A DNA stretch of 64,000 nucleotides from Chengkuizengella marina (GTDB taxonomy: Bacteria; Bacillota; Bacilli; Paenibacillales; KCTC-33759), in assembly GCF_009910845.1 (NCBI RefSeq), contig NZ_SIJB01000016.1:1-64000 (forward strand), read 5' to 3'. The position numbers and the translations under genes are program-made. Positions within the stretch are counted from its first letter, which is position 1. Each line of letters begins with the position of its first letter. Under the pieces are notes generated by a model. The model did not search any database. It saw only the letters and a list, made by a program, of their open reading frames with translations, and was not told the origin of the DNA. Below, piece after piece: positions 33,465 through 42,356 of this stretch.

Positions 33465-34082
33465 CTATACCACCAAATCTGCTTGCACGACAATAACACC
33501 CGTATTATTAATTACTTGGGTGTAGTCTAAATGAGTTATTTTATATGTTTGATTGTACATTGCTAATTCTTTATCTAATTTTAATTCTTCATGGTCTGTG
33601 TATCCTATTGCAATTAGAAGGCTGCCATCAGGAATGTTGATTTTACTGTCTATATCCGAATCTGCCAGCCCATTTCTAGACTTTACTATACTAGGAAAAA
33701 ATACTGGGATATTTTGAGTGTCCCATATTGGTTTACCTACATCGTCATAATCCACGATTGCTCGTACTTCCGACATCAATGTTAGACTATTGTTACACCT
33801 AGTCATTTTACCCGACCAATAAAAATCCCTATCTTCTCTTTCAACAGTAATTAGATATGATTGATCTTCAAAACTGACACTATCACCATATTTAATATCA
33901 TATACATCTTTTCGAATCAGAATGGTTTTATCTACATTCTTCTGCCAATCATTTGAATCATTAATGATACATTCAAAATCGAAATCAGCTTGATTTATTT
34001 TCACATAGGATTTCTCACACATTTCAAAGACCATTTCCTCGTTATCTCGACCACTCGACATCCATAAACTATAGTCTTTCAT
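33465..34082 (-). CDS. head closure-like protein
   Basis: This 205-residue, beta-rich protein contains DYSLWMSSGRDNEEMVFEMC, a KYGDSVSFEDQSYLIT motif typical of head closure/minor capsid proteins (short strand-turn-strand barrels), and a C-terminal LAMYNQTYKITHLDYTQVINN. It starts one base from the stop of the 34082-34498 gene and ends 12 bases before the next. By order it is a stopper or adaptor of the portal-tail joint. Confidence 0.6.
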   Translation of the reverse strand: MKDYSLWMSSGRDNEEMVFEMCEKSYVKINQADFDFECIINDSNDWQKNVDKTILIRKDVYDIKYGDSVSFEDQSYLITVEREDRDFYWSGKMTRCNNSLTLMSEVRAIVDYDDVGKPIWDTQNIPVFFPSIVKSRNGLADSDIDSKINIPDGSLLIAIGYTDHEELKLDKELAMYNQTYKITHLDYTQVINNTGVIVVQADLVV

Positions 34083-34498
34083 CAGTTAATACCTTTCATG
34101 ATATTCCGCGTGAATGATCGATTTAATTCTGATTGTATATTAGTCAACATTTCTCTTAGTGCTACAATCTTGGACTGTATGCCAGTTACCTCAAGCTCAG
34201 ACCTCTTATTGAAATGATTTGCAATTTGTAGAGACTCACTAAGCTCTCTTTCCCGATAGTTTTTATAAATCAATCGACCTAAAATTCTGTTGTGATGAAC
34301 TGGTATTTCTTCTACTATACTTTCTCCATCAATTGTTAGTGTTTGACCTAAATTTTCTTCATACTCATACAATGCTGACTTTAGATATGCTTCAACTATA
34401 TTTGATTCCACATTAACATCCAATTCTGGATATTTTGTTAAATCAATTTTTACTAATGAATAGAATACATCGTAAATATCCTCTAATTGTGTAGCCAT
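34082..34498 (-). CDS. head-tail connector-like protein
   Basis: This 138-residue, mostly helical protein reads LEDIYDVFYSLVKIDLTKYPELD, then NIVEAYLKSALYEYEENLG and NRILGRLIYKNYRERELSESLQIANHFN, with a basic C-terminus. Helical 10-15 kDa proteins directly after the capsid gene are head completion adaptors (gp6-like) in siphophages. Its stop overlaps the next start. Assignment is by position and helix pattern. Confidence 0.55.
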   Translation of the reverse strand: MATQLEDIYDVFYSLVKIDLTKYPELDVNVESNIVEAYLKSALYEYEENLGQTLTIDGESIVEEIPVHHNRILGRLIYKNYRERELSESLQIANHFNKRSELEVTGIQSKIVALREMLTNIQSELNRSFTRNIMKGIN

Positions 34499-34504
34499 AA
34501 GCTA

Positions 34505-35026
34505 TCACTTCGTTTCTTTTTTAGATGTCTGTTTCTTTGCTTTTTTCTGTTCTTTTACATCGTTTACATTTTTTATATCAGATCCATCGACTTCTGCAAT
34601 TGATTGACCAGTTTCAGTTTCAATAAACTTCATTTTCTTAGCATCAAGGCTATTTTCTTTGTATTCTTCTCTAGCTAGTAATACAATTTTTTCTCTTGTT
34701 CCATCGCTTAAGTTAGTTTGAAATACTTCTTTCAGATCATCTAATGACCCTTTTACATACTCTCTAAGATCATCACGACTTAAAGCATTTATATCAACAA
34801 ATTCTGCTTCCTCTAAACCAAGTTCAGTTCTCATTGCTTGACTATCAATATATAAGTAACCTTTCTGAATTGTTTTACATGTATTAAAAATATGCCAAAT
34901 ATCTTCAGAATCAAGTTGAGTAAATGTACTAGGTTTTCTTAAGACAGAAGATTTACCATCAGATTTTACAATTCCTAGCGCTCCATTAGGCATATTATTG
35001 ACAACTTTATATTTTTTCTTTGCCAT
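34505..35026 (-). CDS. small structural-region protein with Lys-rich tail
   Basis: This 173-residue protein begins MAKKKYKVVNNMPNGALGIV (beta hairpin). It continues SEDIWHIFNTCKTIQKGYLYID and a helical, acidic region, and ends in a Lys-rich tail (KEQKKAKKQTSKKETK) that would be disordered and may bind nucleic acid. It is placed between major capsid and connectors, where phages often have a head fibre or DNA-binding capsid accessory protein. Clear TGGAGGTCAAG before the ATG. No family recognised. Confidence 0.55.
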   Translation of the reverse strand: MAKKKYKVVNNMPNGALGIVKSDGKSSVLRKPSTFTQLDSEDIWHIFNTCKTIQKGYLYIDSQAMRTELGLEEAEFVDINALSRDDLREYVKGSLDDLKEVFQTNLSDGTREKIVLLAREEYKENSLDAKKMKFIETETGQSIAEVDGSDIKNVNDVKEQKKAKKQTSKKETK

Positions 35027-35047
35027 TCTTGACCTCCATTTTGAATA

Positions 35048-35083
35048 TTAAAAGGAAAGAGAGCAATTTCTCTTTCCTTTAGT
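35048..35083 (-). terminator. terminator after the major capsid gene
   Basis: AAAGGAAAGAGA and TCTCTTTCCTTTT form a long stem on the leftward strand around a short loop, ten bases past the capsid stop. It is typical of a partial terminator after a highly expressed capsid gene. Confidence 0.72.
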
Positions 35084-35092
35084 CTTTATCGA

Positions 35093-36064
35093 TTATAATG
35101 ATGTGTTTTCGTATAGCGCCATGTGATTAACTGCTAAAACTGAAATTCCAGCCTTGCGGTAGTACTCTTTTGTATAAGACCAATCTTTACCTTGTGATTC
35201 TTTAATGTGGAAACCACCTTCTAAAACTATCTTCACTGGTTTATCACCGCCTACAGGCATAAGGTAGGTATAACCATCATCTAATACTTTTGCATTGTTA
35301 GTCTCATCCTCAAATGTATTTGGCAATTCTACCACGCCACTACCCTTATACATTCCAACGTGTCCCATATTTCTGATATCTAGTCTATCTTGTTCGGTAG
35401 TCTTATTCCAATCAAATCCAGGGCCATTTGAAATTTCAGATAGTCCCACGCCAGTGCCAATAATCACAGGTCTGCCATAAGATTGTACTGTCCCTTTTAA
35501 TTTATCAAACTCTGATTGATTAAAAGTACTATCGGCAAAACGATTAGCATTATTGGTCATTCCAAATGCACCAATTAATGCATCTTGAACTCCGGCATAT
35601 ATTTTGTCCATAATAGAATCTGTTAATTTCATAGTTAATTCTGCAAAATCAACTTTTCCTGTAACTAGATCTTCGTACTCAACATAAACTGCTCCACCAA
35701 TAGGTGCAGTCATGGTAGTAAGGGAACCATTATAGATTTTTTGCCTTGGTTGTTCAACGCCTAAAGCAGTGTAAGCCGAAGTGATTTTCCCATTAGGAAC
35801 ATGCCATTTTTTCGTTACACCGTCTGCAACTGTTTCAACATCGGCAAAGATGCCAAGAGCATTTCTTAATTTTATCGGTAATATTTGATTAATTGTTTCC
35901 TCAACAATTTCATTTATTAAGATGTAATTTTGACGATAATTTTCTCCTAATTTATTTAGGTATTTACTCATACCGTCAGCACGTTGTTCAGGTGTAAATT
36001 CTTTATTCGTACTTCTACCAAGTGCCGTATCAACAGCACAGTTTAAAATTCTCTCATTAATCAT
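35093..36064 (-). CDS. major capsid protein
   Basis: This 323-residue protein has the pattern of HK97-fold shell proteins of Bacillus phages: a helical N-arm (RADGMSKYLNKLGENYRQNYI), a VADGVTKKWHVPNGKITSAY loop, the spine helix region (LTMKLTDSIMDKIYAGVQDALI), an A-domain GRPVIIGTGVGLSEI and a C-terminal beta strand LVEGGFHIKES-like segment. It follows protease/scaffold and decoration genes in canonical order and has its own terminator. RBS AGGAGGAATTTT before ATG 36064. Confidence 0.82.
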   Translation of the reverse strand: MINERILNCAVDTALGRSTNKEFTPEQRADGMSKYLNKLGENYRQNYILINEIVEETINQILPIKLRNALGIFADVETVADGVTKKWHVPNGKITSAYTALGVEQPRQKIYNGSLTTMTAPIGGAVYVEYEDLVTGKVDFAELTMKLTDSIMDKIYAGVQDALIGAFGMTNNANRFADSTFNQSEFDKLKGTVQSYGRPVIIGTGVGLSEISNGPGFDWNKTTEQDRLDIRNMGHVGMYKGSGVVELPNTFEDETNNAKVLDDGYTYLMPVGGDKPVKIVLEGGFHIKESQGKDWSYTKEYYRKAGISVLAVNHMALYENTSL

Positions 36065-36080
36065 GTATTAAAATTCCTCC

Positions 36081-36563
36081 TTATTGTTTAACTTTTACTT
36101 GAACAGCGTTATCACCATTCAATGTTGTTTTATCAATAACTTCCACAACAGTAGTTGCATTGGCTGGAACATCTGCTGGAGCAGTTAAGACTAATGTTCC
36201 AGTAGGAGTAGTTCCTAAATCTCCAATTTCAATAGAATCGAAGTCTCCCCTTGCATTTGCTACACCTGTATATGCTATTTTTGTTACAGTGAAGAGATCG
36301 CCTACTGGTAATGTGAATGTACGCGGATGTAAATTTGATCCAGCCTTATTAACAAAGTCACCTTCATTCATTGAGTCGTATTGATAAGCTACAGAAGCCA
36401 CTAGTACCACATCGTCTGTAACTGCTGTAGGTGCCAACAATTCTCCATTTACCTCATCTTGCACTGCAAATGTACCATTTTCAAAATCTACTTTCGCTTT
36501 TAATCGACCATCTGGTGTTCCAGAAATACGATCTAATCTGCAAATTCCATATTTATTTGCCAT
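36081..36563 (-). CDS. capsid decoration-like protein
   Basis: This 160-residue protein starts MANKYGICRLDRISGTPDGR and is rich in short beta strands (LVASVAYQYDSMNEGDFV, HPRTFTLPVGDLFTVTKIAYTG). Its VPANATTVVEVIDKTTLN C-terminal half looks like an Ig-like or beta-sandwich domain. The place between scaffold and capsid genes is that of head decoration proteins that stabilise the shell. AAGGAGTGTT precedes the ATG; a class B site lies just beyond. Confidence 0.65.
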   Translation of the reverse strand: MANKYGICRLDRISGTPDGRLKAKVDFENGTFAVQDEVNGELLAPTAVTDDVVLVASVAYQYDSMNEGDFVNKAGSNLHPRTFTLPVGDLFTVTKIAYTGVANARGDFDSIEIGDLGTTPTGTLVLTAPADVPANATTVVEVIDKTTLNGDNAVQVKVKQ

Positions 36564-36581
36564 TAAAATAACACTCCTTAT

Positions 36582-36599
36582 TTATTTTATTTATCATTT
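36582..36599 (+). promoter_or_regulatory. class B dispersed site
   Basis: TTATTTTATTTATCATTT, in the 37-base gap between the scaffold stop and the decoration ribosome site. The surrounding 20 bases are identical to 13841-13860. Confidence 0.65.
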
Positions 36600-36600
36600 A

Positions 36601-37083
36601 TTACATGTTGAATTGAGTTAATTGATCTCCACCTAAATCTTTTTGATCATCAACAGAGAAGTAATTTTCTTTATTCTTATTATTATTTAAGATAATTCTT
36701 TCTTTATATTTAGCAGCCATAATTTCGTTAATAAGAGCTTTTACCTTCTCTGGCTCTTTTTCAGTAGCCACTTGATTTATTTTACTCAACTCATCTTCAC
36801 TTAAACTTACTTTAACCTCGTTAATCAAAGTTTCAATCTTACCTTTATTCTCTTTTTCAACTACATTATCTTTAAACTTATTTAGTTCCTTAACCTCTGC
36901 TGTTAATGTATCCTTCTCTTTTCCTAACTGTACAATAGTTTCGTTTGCTTCATTAAGTTTTACTGACACTTCATCTTTCTCCGATGTTAATGTTTCCACC
37001 TGTTGTTTAAGATTTTCACTTTCAATTAATAGAGATTTATTTTCTTCAATTACCTTATTAATATCTATATTTTGATTTTCCAT
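36601..37083 (-). CDS. nested scaffold protein (internal start)
   Basis: Within the protease-scaffold gene an ATG at 37083 (MENQNIDINKVIEENKS) follows GAAGGAG by about eight bases, better spaced than many starts in this window, and lies exactly at the linker before the coiled coil. Translation from it gives a 160-residue scaffold in the same frame, as lambda Nu3 is made inside gene C. This is inferred from the start signal and domain border only. Confidence 0.55.
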   Translation of the reverse strand: MENQNIDINKVIEENKSLLIESENLKQQVETLTSEKDEVSVKLNEANETIVQLGKEKDTLTAEVKELNKFKDNVVEKENKGKIETLINEVKVSLSEDELSKINQVATEKEPEKVKALINEIMAAKYKERIILNNNKNKENYFSVDDQKDLGGDQLTQFNM

Positions 37084-37752
37084 ATTATAAACTCCTTCTT
37101 TATTATTGTTCTTCGTTTTATCATCCGATAAAATATCTGTTTTATTGCTCAATTTATCACCACCTTTCAATGAATCATTTAACTCTGAAGCTAATTTTAA
37201 AACTGTAGATTCTGGTTCAGCAGGAAAACTTACAATACAATCTGACATCAAGTGATTATTGGGACTGGCACCAACAATTAGATGATTGTTTTCATCAATT
37301 GTATAATCTGATACAAATGCTTCTACAGACAGATTTAATCCAATAGGGGATTGATATAATTCCATCAACATAGTAACTAAATCTTCATTTCTTTTAGAGA
37401 CCCTCGCTTTTCCATGAAGTTCTGCTATATTATTTGAATCATACTTTTTCTCAAAAGAAACATAGGATCCAATTTGTTCAGAATAAAATTTCTTTACAAT
37501 TTTTGAATAATTATGTTTCAAATTTAAGAAGTCTTCGGACATCAATTTTTCAGCATCAACAACAATAGGAAGACCTACATATTTCTTCTGATTCTCAACA
37601 ATCTCATCTATAAAATCTTCTTGAAAAAAATAACCATTAAGATTAGGCGAATTTTTCAACAACAAAATATCTAATTCCATAAATAAGTCATTCGAATTAG
37701 ATTCATTTAAGATAGTTTTAGTTGAATTAAAAAGTAATCTTTTATTTTTCAA
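36601..37752 (-). CDS. capsid maturation protease with C-terminal scaffold
   Basis: This 383-residue protein has an N-terminal prohead-protease-like domain (residues 20-190: FFQEDFIDEIVENQKKYVG, IAELHGKARVSKRNEDLV, LNLSVEAFV, NHLMSDCIVSFPAEPES). A long coiled-coil scaffold follows (about 225-345), with a C-terminal NYFSVDDQKDLGGDQLTQFN. Such fused protease-scaffold proteins shape the procapsid and then cut it. An internal, well-placed start at 37083 probably makes scaffold alone. A class A-like TTTTATC-ATCC-GATAAAA segment lies inside the linker at 37115-37133. Confidence 0.75.
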   Translation of the reverse strand: MKNKRLLFNSTKTILNESNSNDLFMELDILLLKNSPNLNGYFFQEDFIDEIVENQKKYVGLPIVVDAEKLMSEDFLNLKHNYSKIVKKFYSEQIGSYVSFEKKYDSNNIAELHGKARVSKRNEDLVTMLMELYQSPIGLNLSVEAFVSDYTIDENNHLIVGASPNNHLMSDCIVSFPAEPESTVLKLASELNDSLKGGDKLSNKTDILSDDKTKNNNKEGVYNMENQNIDINKVIEENKSLLIESENLKQQVETLTSEKDEVSVKLNEANETIVQLGKEKDTLTAEVKELNKFKDNVVEKENKGKIETLINEVKVSLSEDELSKINQVATEKEPEKVKALINEIMAAKYKERIILNNNKNKENYFSVDDQKDLGGDQLTQFNM

Positions 37753-37772
37753 TATTCCACCTCCTTTCTAAA

Positions 37773-39281
37773 CTAAGCAGAAGGCCTCGGGCTAAAATTA
37801 CCCCCATTACTTTGTGATTTTTCTGTGTTTTCTCCACCTTCTCCTGTGCCATTTGGTTTACCTACGTCTTTTGCTGACGTTGTAAAAGAGGTTGCTAACG
37901 CTTCGAATTTATCTTTATAATCAAGATTGTTTTCAACTGTTAAAATATCCATGTATTCTTCTAAATTAAACCCTCTGGCGGAAATACTAGGAGAGAGTGA
38001 ACCTCCTTTATCCAATAAACCGTCAAAAATCTTAATCATTTTCTCACGGTTTTGCGAAGTAATCCCTAAAAAACGAGCTTTAAACTGATATTGACCTCCA
38101 GTTGTAAGTTGTTTAAATTTCCTATTCAACCATATGGACTCTATTTGTTTCATAATCTTCATTACGGTGTTTGAGATAACATCAATATTTAAAACTCCAG
38201 TAGAAAAATTTCCACCTTTTAATGCGCCTTCACCAATACCTGCAGACACCAAAACATCACCCTGAACTTCTTTCATCTTTCCTTTTTCTAAACCAGACAA
38301 TTCCAAAGGGATATTTTCAAACTTAGTACCGCCTAACACTGTTAAGCAACCAACATTAGGTGGTAATAATTTTTTCAAATTATTGTGTGATAAATTTATT
38401 TCTTCTTCCCCTAAAATTGAATTTCCATCTTTATCTACTGGTAATTGTTGAACAACTATTTTTCTCTTTTGAGAACTGATAATCGCCCGATCTAATTCTC
38501 TAATCTCATCATAAAAGAGGATATCGTCTATACTTCCAAACAGCATTCCGATACCCTCTTTGCTTTCTAAATTAGATCCTATTTTCAATGTATAAGTTTT
38601 ATCCGACGGGAGTGTTCTCCAATTTAATTCATCTGATATCAATTCATTTGGATTGTCTATTTTACGTTTATAATCCATATATAAACTTTTAAAAACAGAA
38701 TCAAAACCATTAAGTTGCATATTTCTTTCACGTATGTTTTGGAATTTATCAAAATATCTAAAATCAAACTGTATTATTGGATTTCCATCGAAGCTAATTC
38801 CTATAATCCTAGTATAGTCTAATGGAAGTGGTTGGATATAACTTCCACGATCATATGCTGAATATCTACCATATTTCACAAGTTTAAAAAATATATCTTC
38901 TAGAGTAATTTCGAAATTGCAATTCCATAAATAATTAGAAACAGATGATTGTTTTTCTTTAAATTTTTCTTCATCGAATTTTTCTTTATTTTTGATATGG
39001 GGTAAAATCACATGCTCGTTTGAAGCCAAATTCTTAATTGTGTCTACTAACCTTCTATAAATACCATTTGTGCTATAGAGATAATCAGATGTCTCACGAA
39101 GTTGCTTTGCATTCTTTACATGATTAGAAAGTAATTTTCGTATATTTTTTGTTGTATATTTTACTTCCTCAAACCTTTCAGTGAAATCATAGTAGCTAGA
39201 AGTGTATGGGGTGTAAGCTAGTTCTGCAGTAATGACTTTTCCTGTACTATTCTTTTGAATATTAACTACTTCAGACATCAT
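37773..39281 (-). CDS. portal protein
   Basis: This 502-residue protein lies between large terminase and protease, the portal's place. The sequence fits: a clip/stem region with GIYRRLVDTIKNLASNEHVI, a beta wing (YIQPLPLDYTRIIGISFDGNPIIQFDFRYFD) and DEIRELDRAIISSQKRKIVVQQLPVDKDG. The stem helix region is VLNIDVISNTVMKIMKQIESIWLNRKFK, and the disordered C-tail is rich in Gly, Asn and Ser. It forms the dodecameric DNA gate of the capsid vertex. ATG 39281 or 39278 follows AAAGGAGGAA. Confidence 0.85.
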   Translation of the reverse strand: MMSEVVNIQKNSTGKVITAELAYTPYTSSYYDFTERFEEVKYTTKNIRKLLSNHVKNAKQLRETSDYLYSTNGIYRRLVDTIKNLASNEHVILPHIKNKEKFDEEKFKEKQSSVSNYLWNCNFEITLEDIFFKLVKYGRYSAYDRGSYIQPLPLDYTRIIGISFDGNPIIQFDFRYFDKFQNIRERNMQLNGFDSVFKSLYMDYKRKIDNPNELISDELNWRTLPSDKTYTLKIGSNLESKEGIGMLFGSIDDILFYDEIRELDRAIISSQKRKIVVQQLPVDKDGNSILGEEEINLSHNNLKKLLPPNVGCLTVLGGTKFENIPLELSGLEKGKMKEVQGDVLVSAGIGEGALKGGNFSTGVLNIDVISNTVMKIMKQIESIWLNRKFKQLTTGGQYQFKARFLGITSQNREKMIKIFDGLLDKGGSLSPSISARGFNLEEYMDILTVENNLDYKDKFEALATSFTTSAKDVGKPNGTGEGGENTEKSQSNGGNFSPRPSA

Positions 39282-39293
39282 TTCCTCCTTTCT

Positions 39294-42200
39294 TTAGTTA
39301 TATAAAAATATTAGTTTCTTCTTATCTTTCTTCGTATTTTTATCTTCAAATTGTTTAATATACCATAACCCGTAAGCAAGAGCGCTGTATCTGTCTTTGT
39401 CAATTTTCTTAGTCACTCTTTCAACTGTATATTTTCCACTAGGTAATTTTTTCATTTTTAAATTCGCGATCTCTTCAAGAAGAAAATCAGTTTGCAAATG
39501 AGGAAGAACGTTGTTCTTAAAATAGTCAGCATCTGACACATCGTAACCTGAGTCTTGCCTTTTCTCTAATAATTGAAGCTTCTTACTTTCGATCATATCG
39601 ATAAAATTAATTATAATGTCACTGTTGATGCCTTGAGCATGTAAATCATAAAGTATTTTTTCTGCACCTTCTAATTCAGGCTCTCTTTCATTATTAATAG
39701 TATTCCAACAGCCCAATGAATCCCCTGTGAGAGGATCAGTCGTTTCTTTAAGAGCTTCATCAACAATCGCAGATCCTAGTCCATTTCCATCAACAACAAC
39801 TGCTTTGGCATTATACATGTTTTTTATCCTTTTTAATTCAACCGTTTGTGCAGTAAAATTTAAACCATTAGGTAGATTAATTAAATTTACTATCTTTATT
39901 TGAGTTATTTTCTCGTTTTTGTTTCGTTTTAATTTAAAAACAACTATACATGATTGGTTATTATTTTGACTCTCGCTTCTCGCTACATCCATTGATACTA
40001 TATATTCAGATTTTCCATCACCTTTTAGTTCGGGCTTAACTAATGTTCTCAAGTCCATAACTTTGTTCATATCAATTAAGGCCCCGTCCGTTGCACCCAC
40101 CCACCTAGATTGGTAATTCATGGCAAAAAATGTGGGGGACAACCTTGCTTTTTTGTCTAAAATCTGAGATTTCGTTTCTCCACGTCCATATGAACAAGCT
40201 AACTGCCAATCTGATCCAATTACTATCTTCCCTTTTAACTCGGCCATATCTTTAACCATTTCTATATTTCTTTCGTATTCATCAGATCCACGAAACCAAC
40301 TTGTTGTAAAGAAATTAATTTGACCATTTAGTTCTTCAGGATTAACAAGAGCCTGCTTTCCTATAGTTCTTCTCGGAACATTGACTACAGGTTCAAGCAC
40401 ATCATCAAAAAGAGCAGCATTTAACTGTGCTGCTTCTTCAACATTTAATCTTTTTCTTCTTTGCCCTTTAGAACTTTGATTGTTTGCTAGTGTGTCTATT
40501 CGTCCACCAGATGTAAAATTCGCTTCAATAGTATCTTTACTATATCTATAACTGGTGATTTCATTTGAGATTAGTGGGTAAAATTTAATAATTTCTCTAT
40601 GTTTTTCATTTACAAGCTTTGCTGCATTTTCCTTAGTTTGTGCAGTCATCGACAACTCAATATCAGGAAAGAAGATAGCTGTATGGTACATACCCATTAC
40701 TTCCAACAGTGTATTATGACTTACAAATCCATTTGAAATAAAAGAATTACTGTTTGGCACAGACAAATCATAAACATGATTATTACTATTTTTTATATCT
40801 GAGACTTTGGAGAAAAAGTAATTTAAATTAAAAAACTCGACTAATTCTTCATATCCTTTACATTCTGAAGAATCATCGAGCGAAATCAGATATTTTAGTT
40901 TCTCATAGGTTAACTGGTTGTCTCCTTTGAGAACATGGTACACCTTGTCTCTAATACGGTAATTATAACTAGTTTTGTGTTTTATACTAGCACAGAATTC
41001 GTTTATCAACTCTTTTTGATATGGTATGACATCTTTGTTAGGATTTCTCTTTTTCTCGCATAGTTTAACAAGTTTTACCTGTTTTCTCTTACACGAAAAT
41101 CCTATGTGTTTTAAATATAAGTCCATATTTTTCCCATATATCATTATTTTATAATGACTAGTTTTATATTGTTTGTTATAACGTTTTTTTCTCGTAGACA
41201 TAATACCAAAATTCAATAATATTGTTTGAATCTGTTTAGATAATTTTTTAGACGCAGTGCAGTATTCTATATATGTGTTTGATAGACCTCCATCTGTATC
41301 AAATAGACCTTTTATAAATGAAGCAACTACTTTTTTAGGAGCATTAAGTACACACTTAGGAACCTCTTTATTAAATGAGTCAGCAACCTCCAACCCAATT
41401 TGTTTAAAATATTCACGGACAAATCTGCTATTTATTAAGTAGTCTATCGGATAATCTTTTTTAGGTTTGACAACTACACCTAGACGATTCTCCATAAAAT
41501 TTTTATAATTCTCTACTATATCTTCATCAGTATTCGTAAAACAAATTGAATAATTCCTAGTTATACATCCGTCACCTATCAAATATCCAAGTATTAGTCC
41601 GAACTCTTCATCTAAATTTTTAATTATATTGCATTTTTTTCTTTCAACTTTCCATCTACTACTATTACTAAAATCATTAAGATAGCTATCCATATCAATA
41701 TTTAAATCAGTTTTATTTCCCCAAACGTCATTATTTCTGTTTATTGCTAAATAATCTCCAATTTCGATATCTTCAGAAATTTTCCATTCTAAACAGCCTC
41801 TCTTGTTCATAACCAATAAAGGATGGTTTAAGCTATTTTCAACTTCATACCCTTCCTCAGTTATAATTTTCTTAGTAGGTTGATACCCACTGTAAACTCC
41901 AGCATTAGTACTTTCTAACTGTCCATGTCTGTTTACTAAGTTAATGTTAGATGAAATATAGAATTCTTTTCCATGGCTCGCAAAATTAAAAAACTCACCT
42001 AACTCTTTAATTCCTTCATTTGTAAATAAAAGTGTATCTCCACTTTGGCATTTTCCATATCCCCTTGGGAATACGCCATAAGTTGAAATAAACCTCGCTA
42101 GACTCCTAAAGAACACCCTTTGATCCATATCTAATCTAATACCACCAGTTTCAGGCGTTATCAGATCCCACCACAAGTCAGGATTCCATCTTGCCCAGCT

Positions 42201-42356
42201 AACAAAATCAATATATTTATTTAAGTTTCTTTCAAAATTGGTAGACTCCTGAATGCCTCTAGCCTCAACAGCAGGATTAAAAGCAGGTTCATTTACATCA
42301 AAACGATCATTTTTATGTTTTGCATTTTTCGATTGAAAATTTTTATATGAAGGCAT
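39294..42356 (-). CDS. terL: large terminase subunit interrupted by an intein
   Basis: The 1,020-residue precursor, after removal of a 446-residue intein, gives a terminase of about 574 residues. N-extein: WARWNPDLWWDLITPETGG and the P-loop start VFPRGYGK. C-extein: TLLEVMGMYHTA, then RRKRLNVEEAAQLN (Walker B area), TTSWFRGSDEY, and the RuvC-like nuclease with YIVSMDVARSE and AVVVDGNGLGSAIVDEAL. It packages DNA into the procapsid. ATG 42356 follows GGCGGTGAT and overlaps the upstream gene by 14 bases; an in-frame start at 42425 has no ribosome site. Packaging depends on intein splicing. Confidence 0.93.
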   Translation of the reverse strand: MPSYKNFQSKNAKHKNDRFDVNEPAFNPAVEARGIQESTNFERNLNKYIDFVSWARWNPDLWWDLITPETGGIRLDMDQRVFFRSLARFISTYGVFPRGYGKCQSGDTLLFTNEGIKELGEFFNFASHGKEFYISSNINLVNRHGQLESTNAGVYSGYQPTKKIITEEGYEVENSLNHPLLVMNKRGCLEWKISEDIEIGDYLAINRNNDVWGNKTDLNIDMDSYLNDFSNSSRWKVERKKCNIIKNLDEEFGLILGYLIGDGCITRNYSICFTNTDEDIVENYKNFMENRLGVVVKPKKDYPIDYLINSRFVREYFKQIGLEVADSFNKEVPKCVLNAPKKVVASFIKGLFDTDGGLSNTYIEYCTASKKLSKQIQTILLNFGIMSTRKKRYNKQYKTSHYKIMIYGKNMDLYLKHIGFSCKRKQVKLVKLCEKKRNPNKDVIPYQKELINEFCASIKHKTSYNYRIRDKVYHVLKGDNQLTYEKLKYLISLDDSSECKGYEELVEFFNLNYFFSKVSDIKNSNNHVYDLSVPNSNSFISNGFVSHNTLLEVMGMYHTAIFFPDIELSMTAQTKENAAKLVNEKHREIIKFYPLISNEITSYRYSKDTIEANFTSGGRIDTLANNQSSKGQRRKRLNVEEAAQLNAALFDDVLEPVVNVPRRTIGKQALVNPEELNGQINFFTTSWFRGSDEYERNIEMVKDMAELKGKIVIGSDWQLACSYGRGETKSQILDKKARLSPTFFAMNYQSRWVGATDGALIDMNKVMDLRTLVKPELKGDGKSEYIVSMDVARSESQNNNQSCIVVFKLKRNKNEKITQIKIVNLINLPNGLNFTAQTVELKRIKNMYNAKAVVVDGNGLGSAIVDEALKETTDPLTGDSLGCWNTINNEREPELEGAEKILYDLHAQGINSDIIINFIDMIESKKLQLLEKRQDSGYDVSDADYFKNNVLPHLQTDFLLEEIANLKMKKLPSGKYTVERVTKKIDKDRYSALAYGLWYIKQFEDKNTKKDKKKLIFLYN
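40713..42050 (-). mobile_element. intein with LAGLIDADG homing endonuclease in the terminase P-loop
   Basis: The intein runs from Cys (CQSGDTLLF, block A) to the C-terminal FISNGFVSHN (block G, His-Asn), with Thr as the +1 residue. It splits the Walker A motif exactly between Lys and Thr (GYGK / TLLE), a preferred insertion point of selfish inteins. Block B-like SLNHPLLV is present. The endonuclease part shows two dodecapeptide motifs, LILGYLIGDGCI and FIKGLFDTDGGL, 446 residues in all. All splice residues look intact, so both splicing and homing could be active. Confidence 0.93.

Noticed and set aside
37115-37133. TTTTATC-ATCC-GATAAAA inside the protease-scaffold gene as a class A site
   Set aside because: The arms face the opposite way and it lies in coding sequence, so it is not counted.
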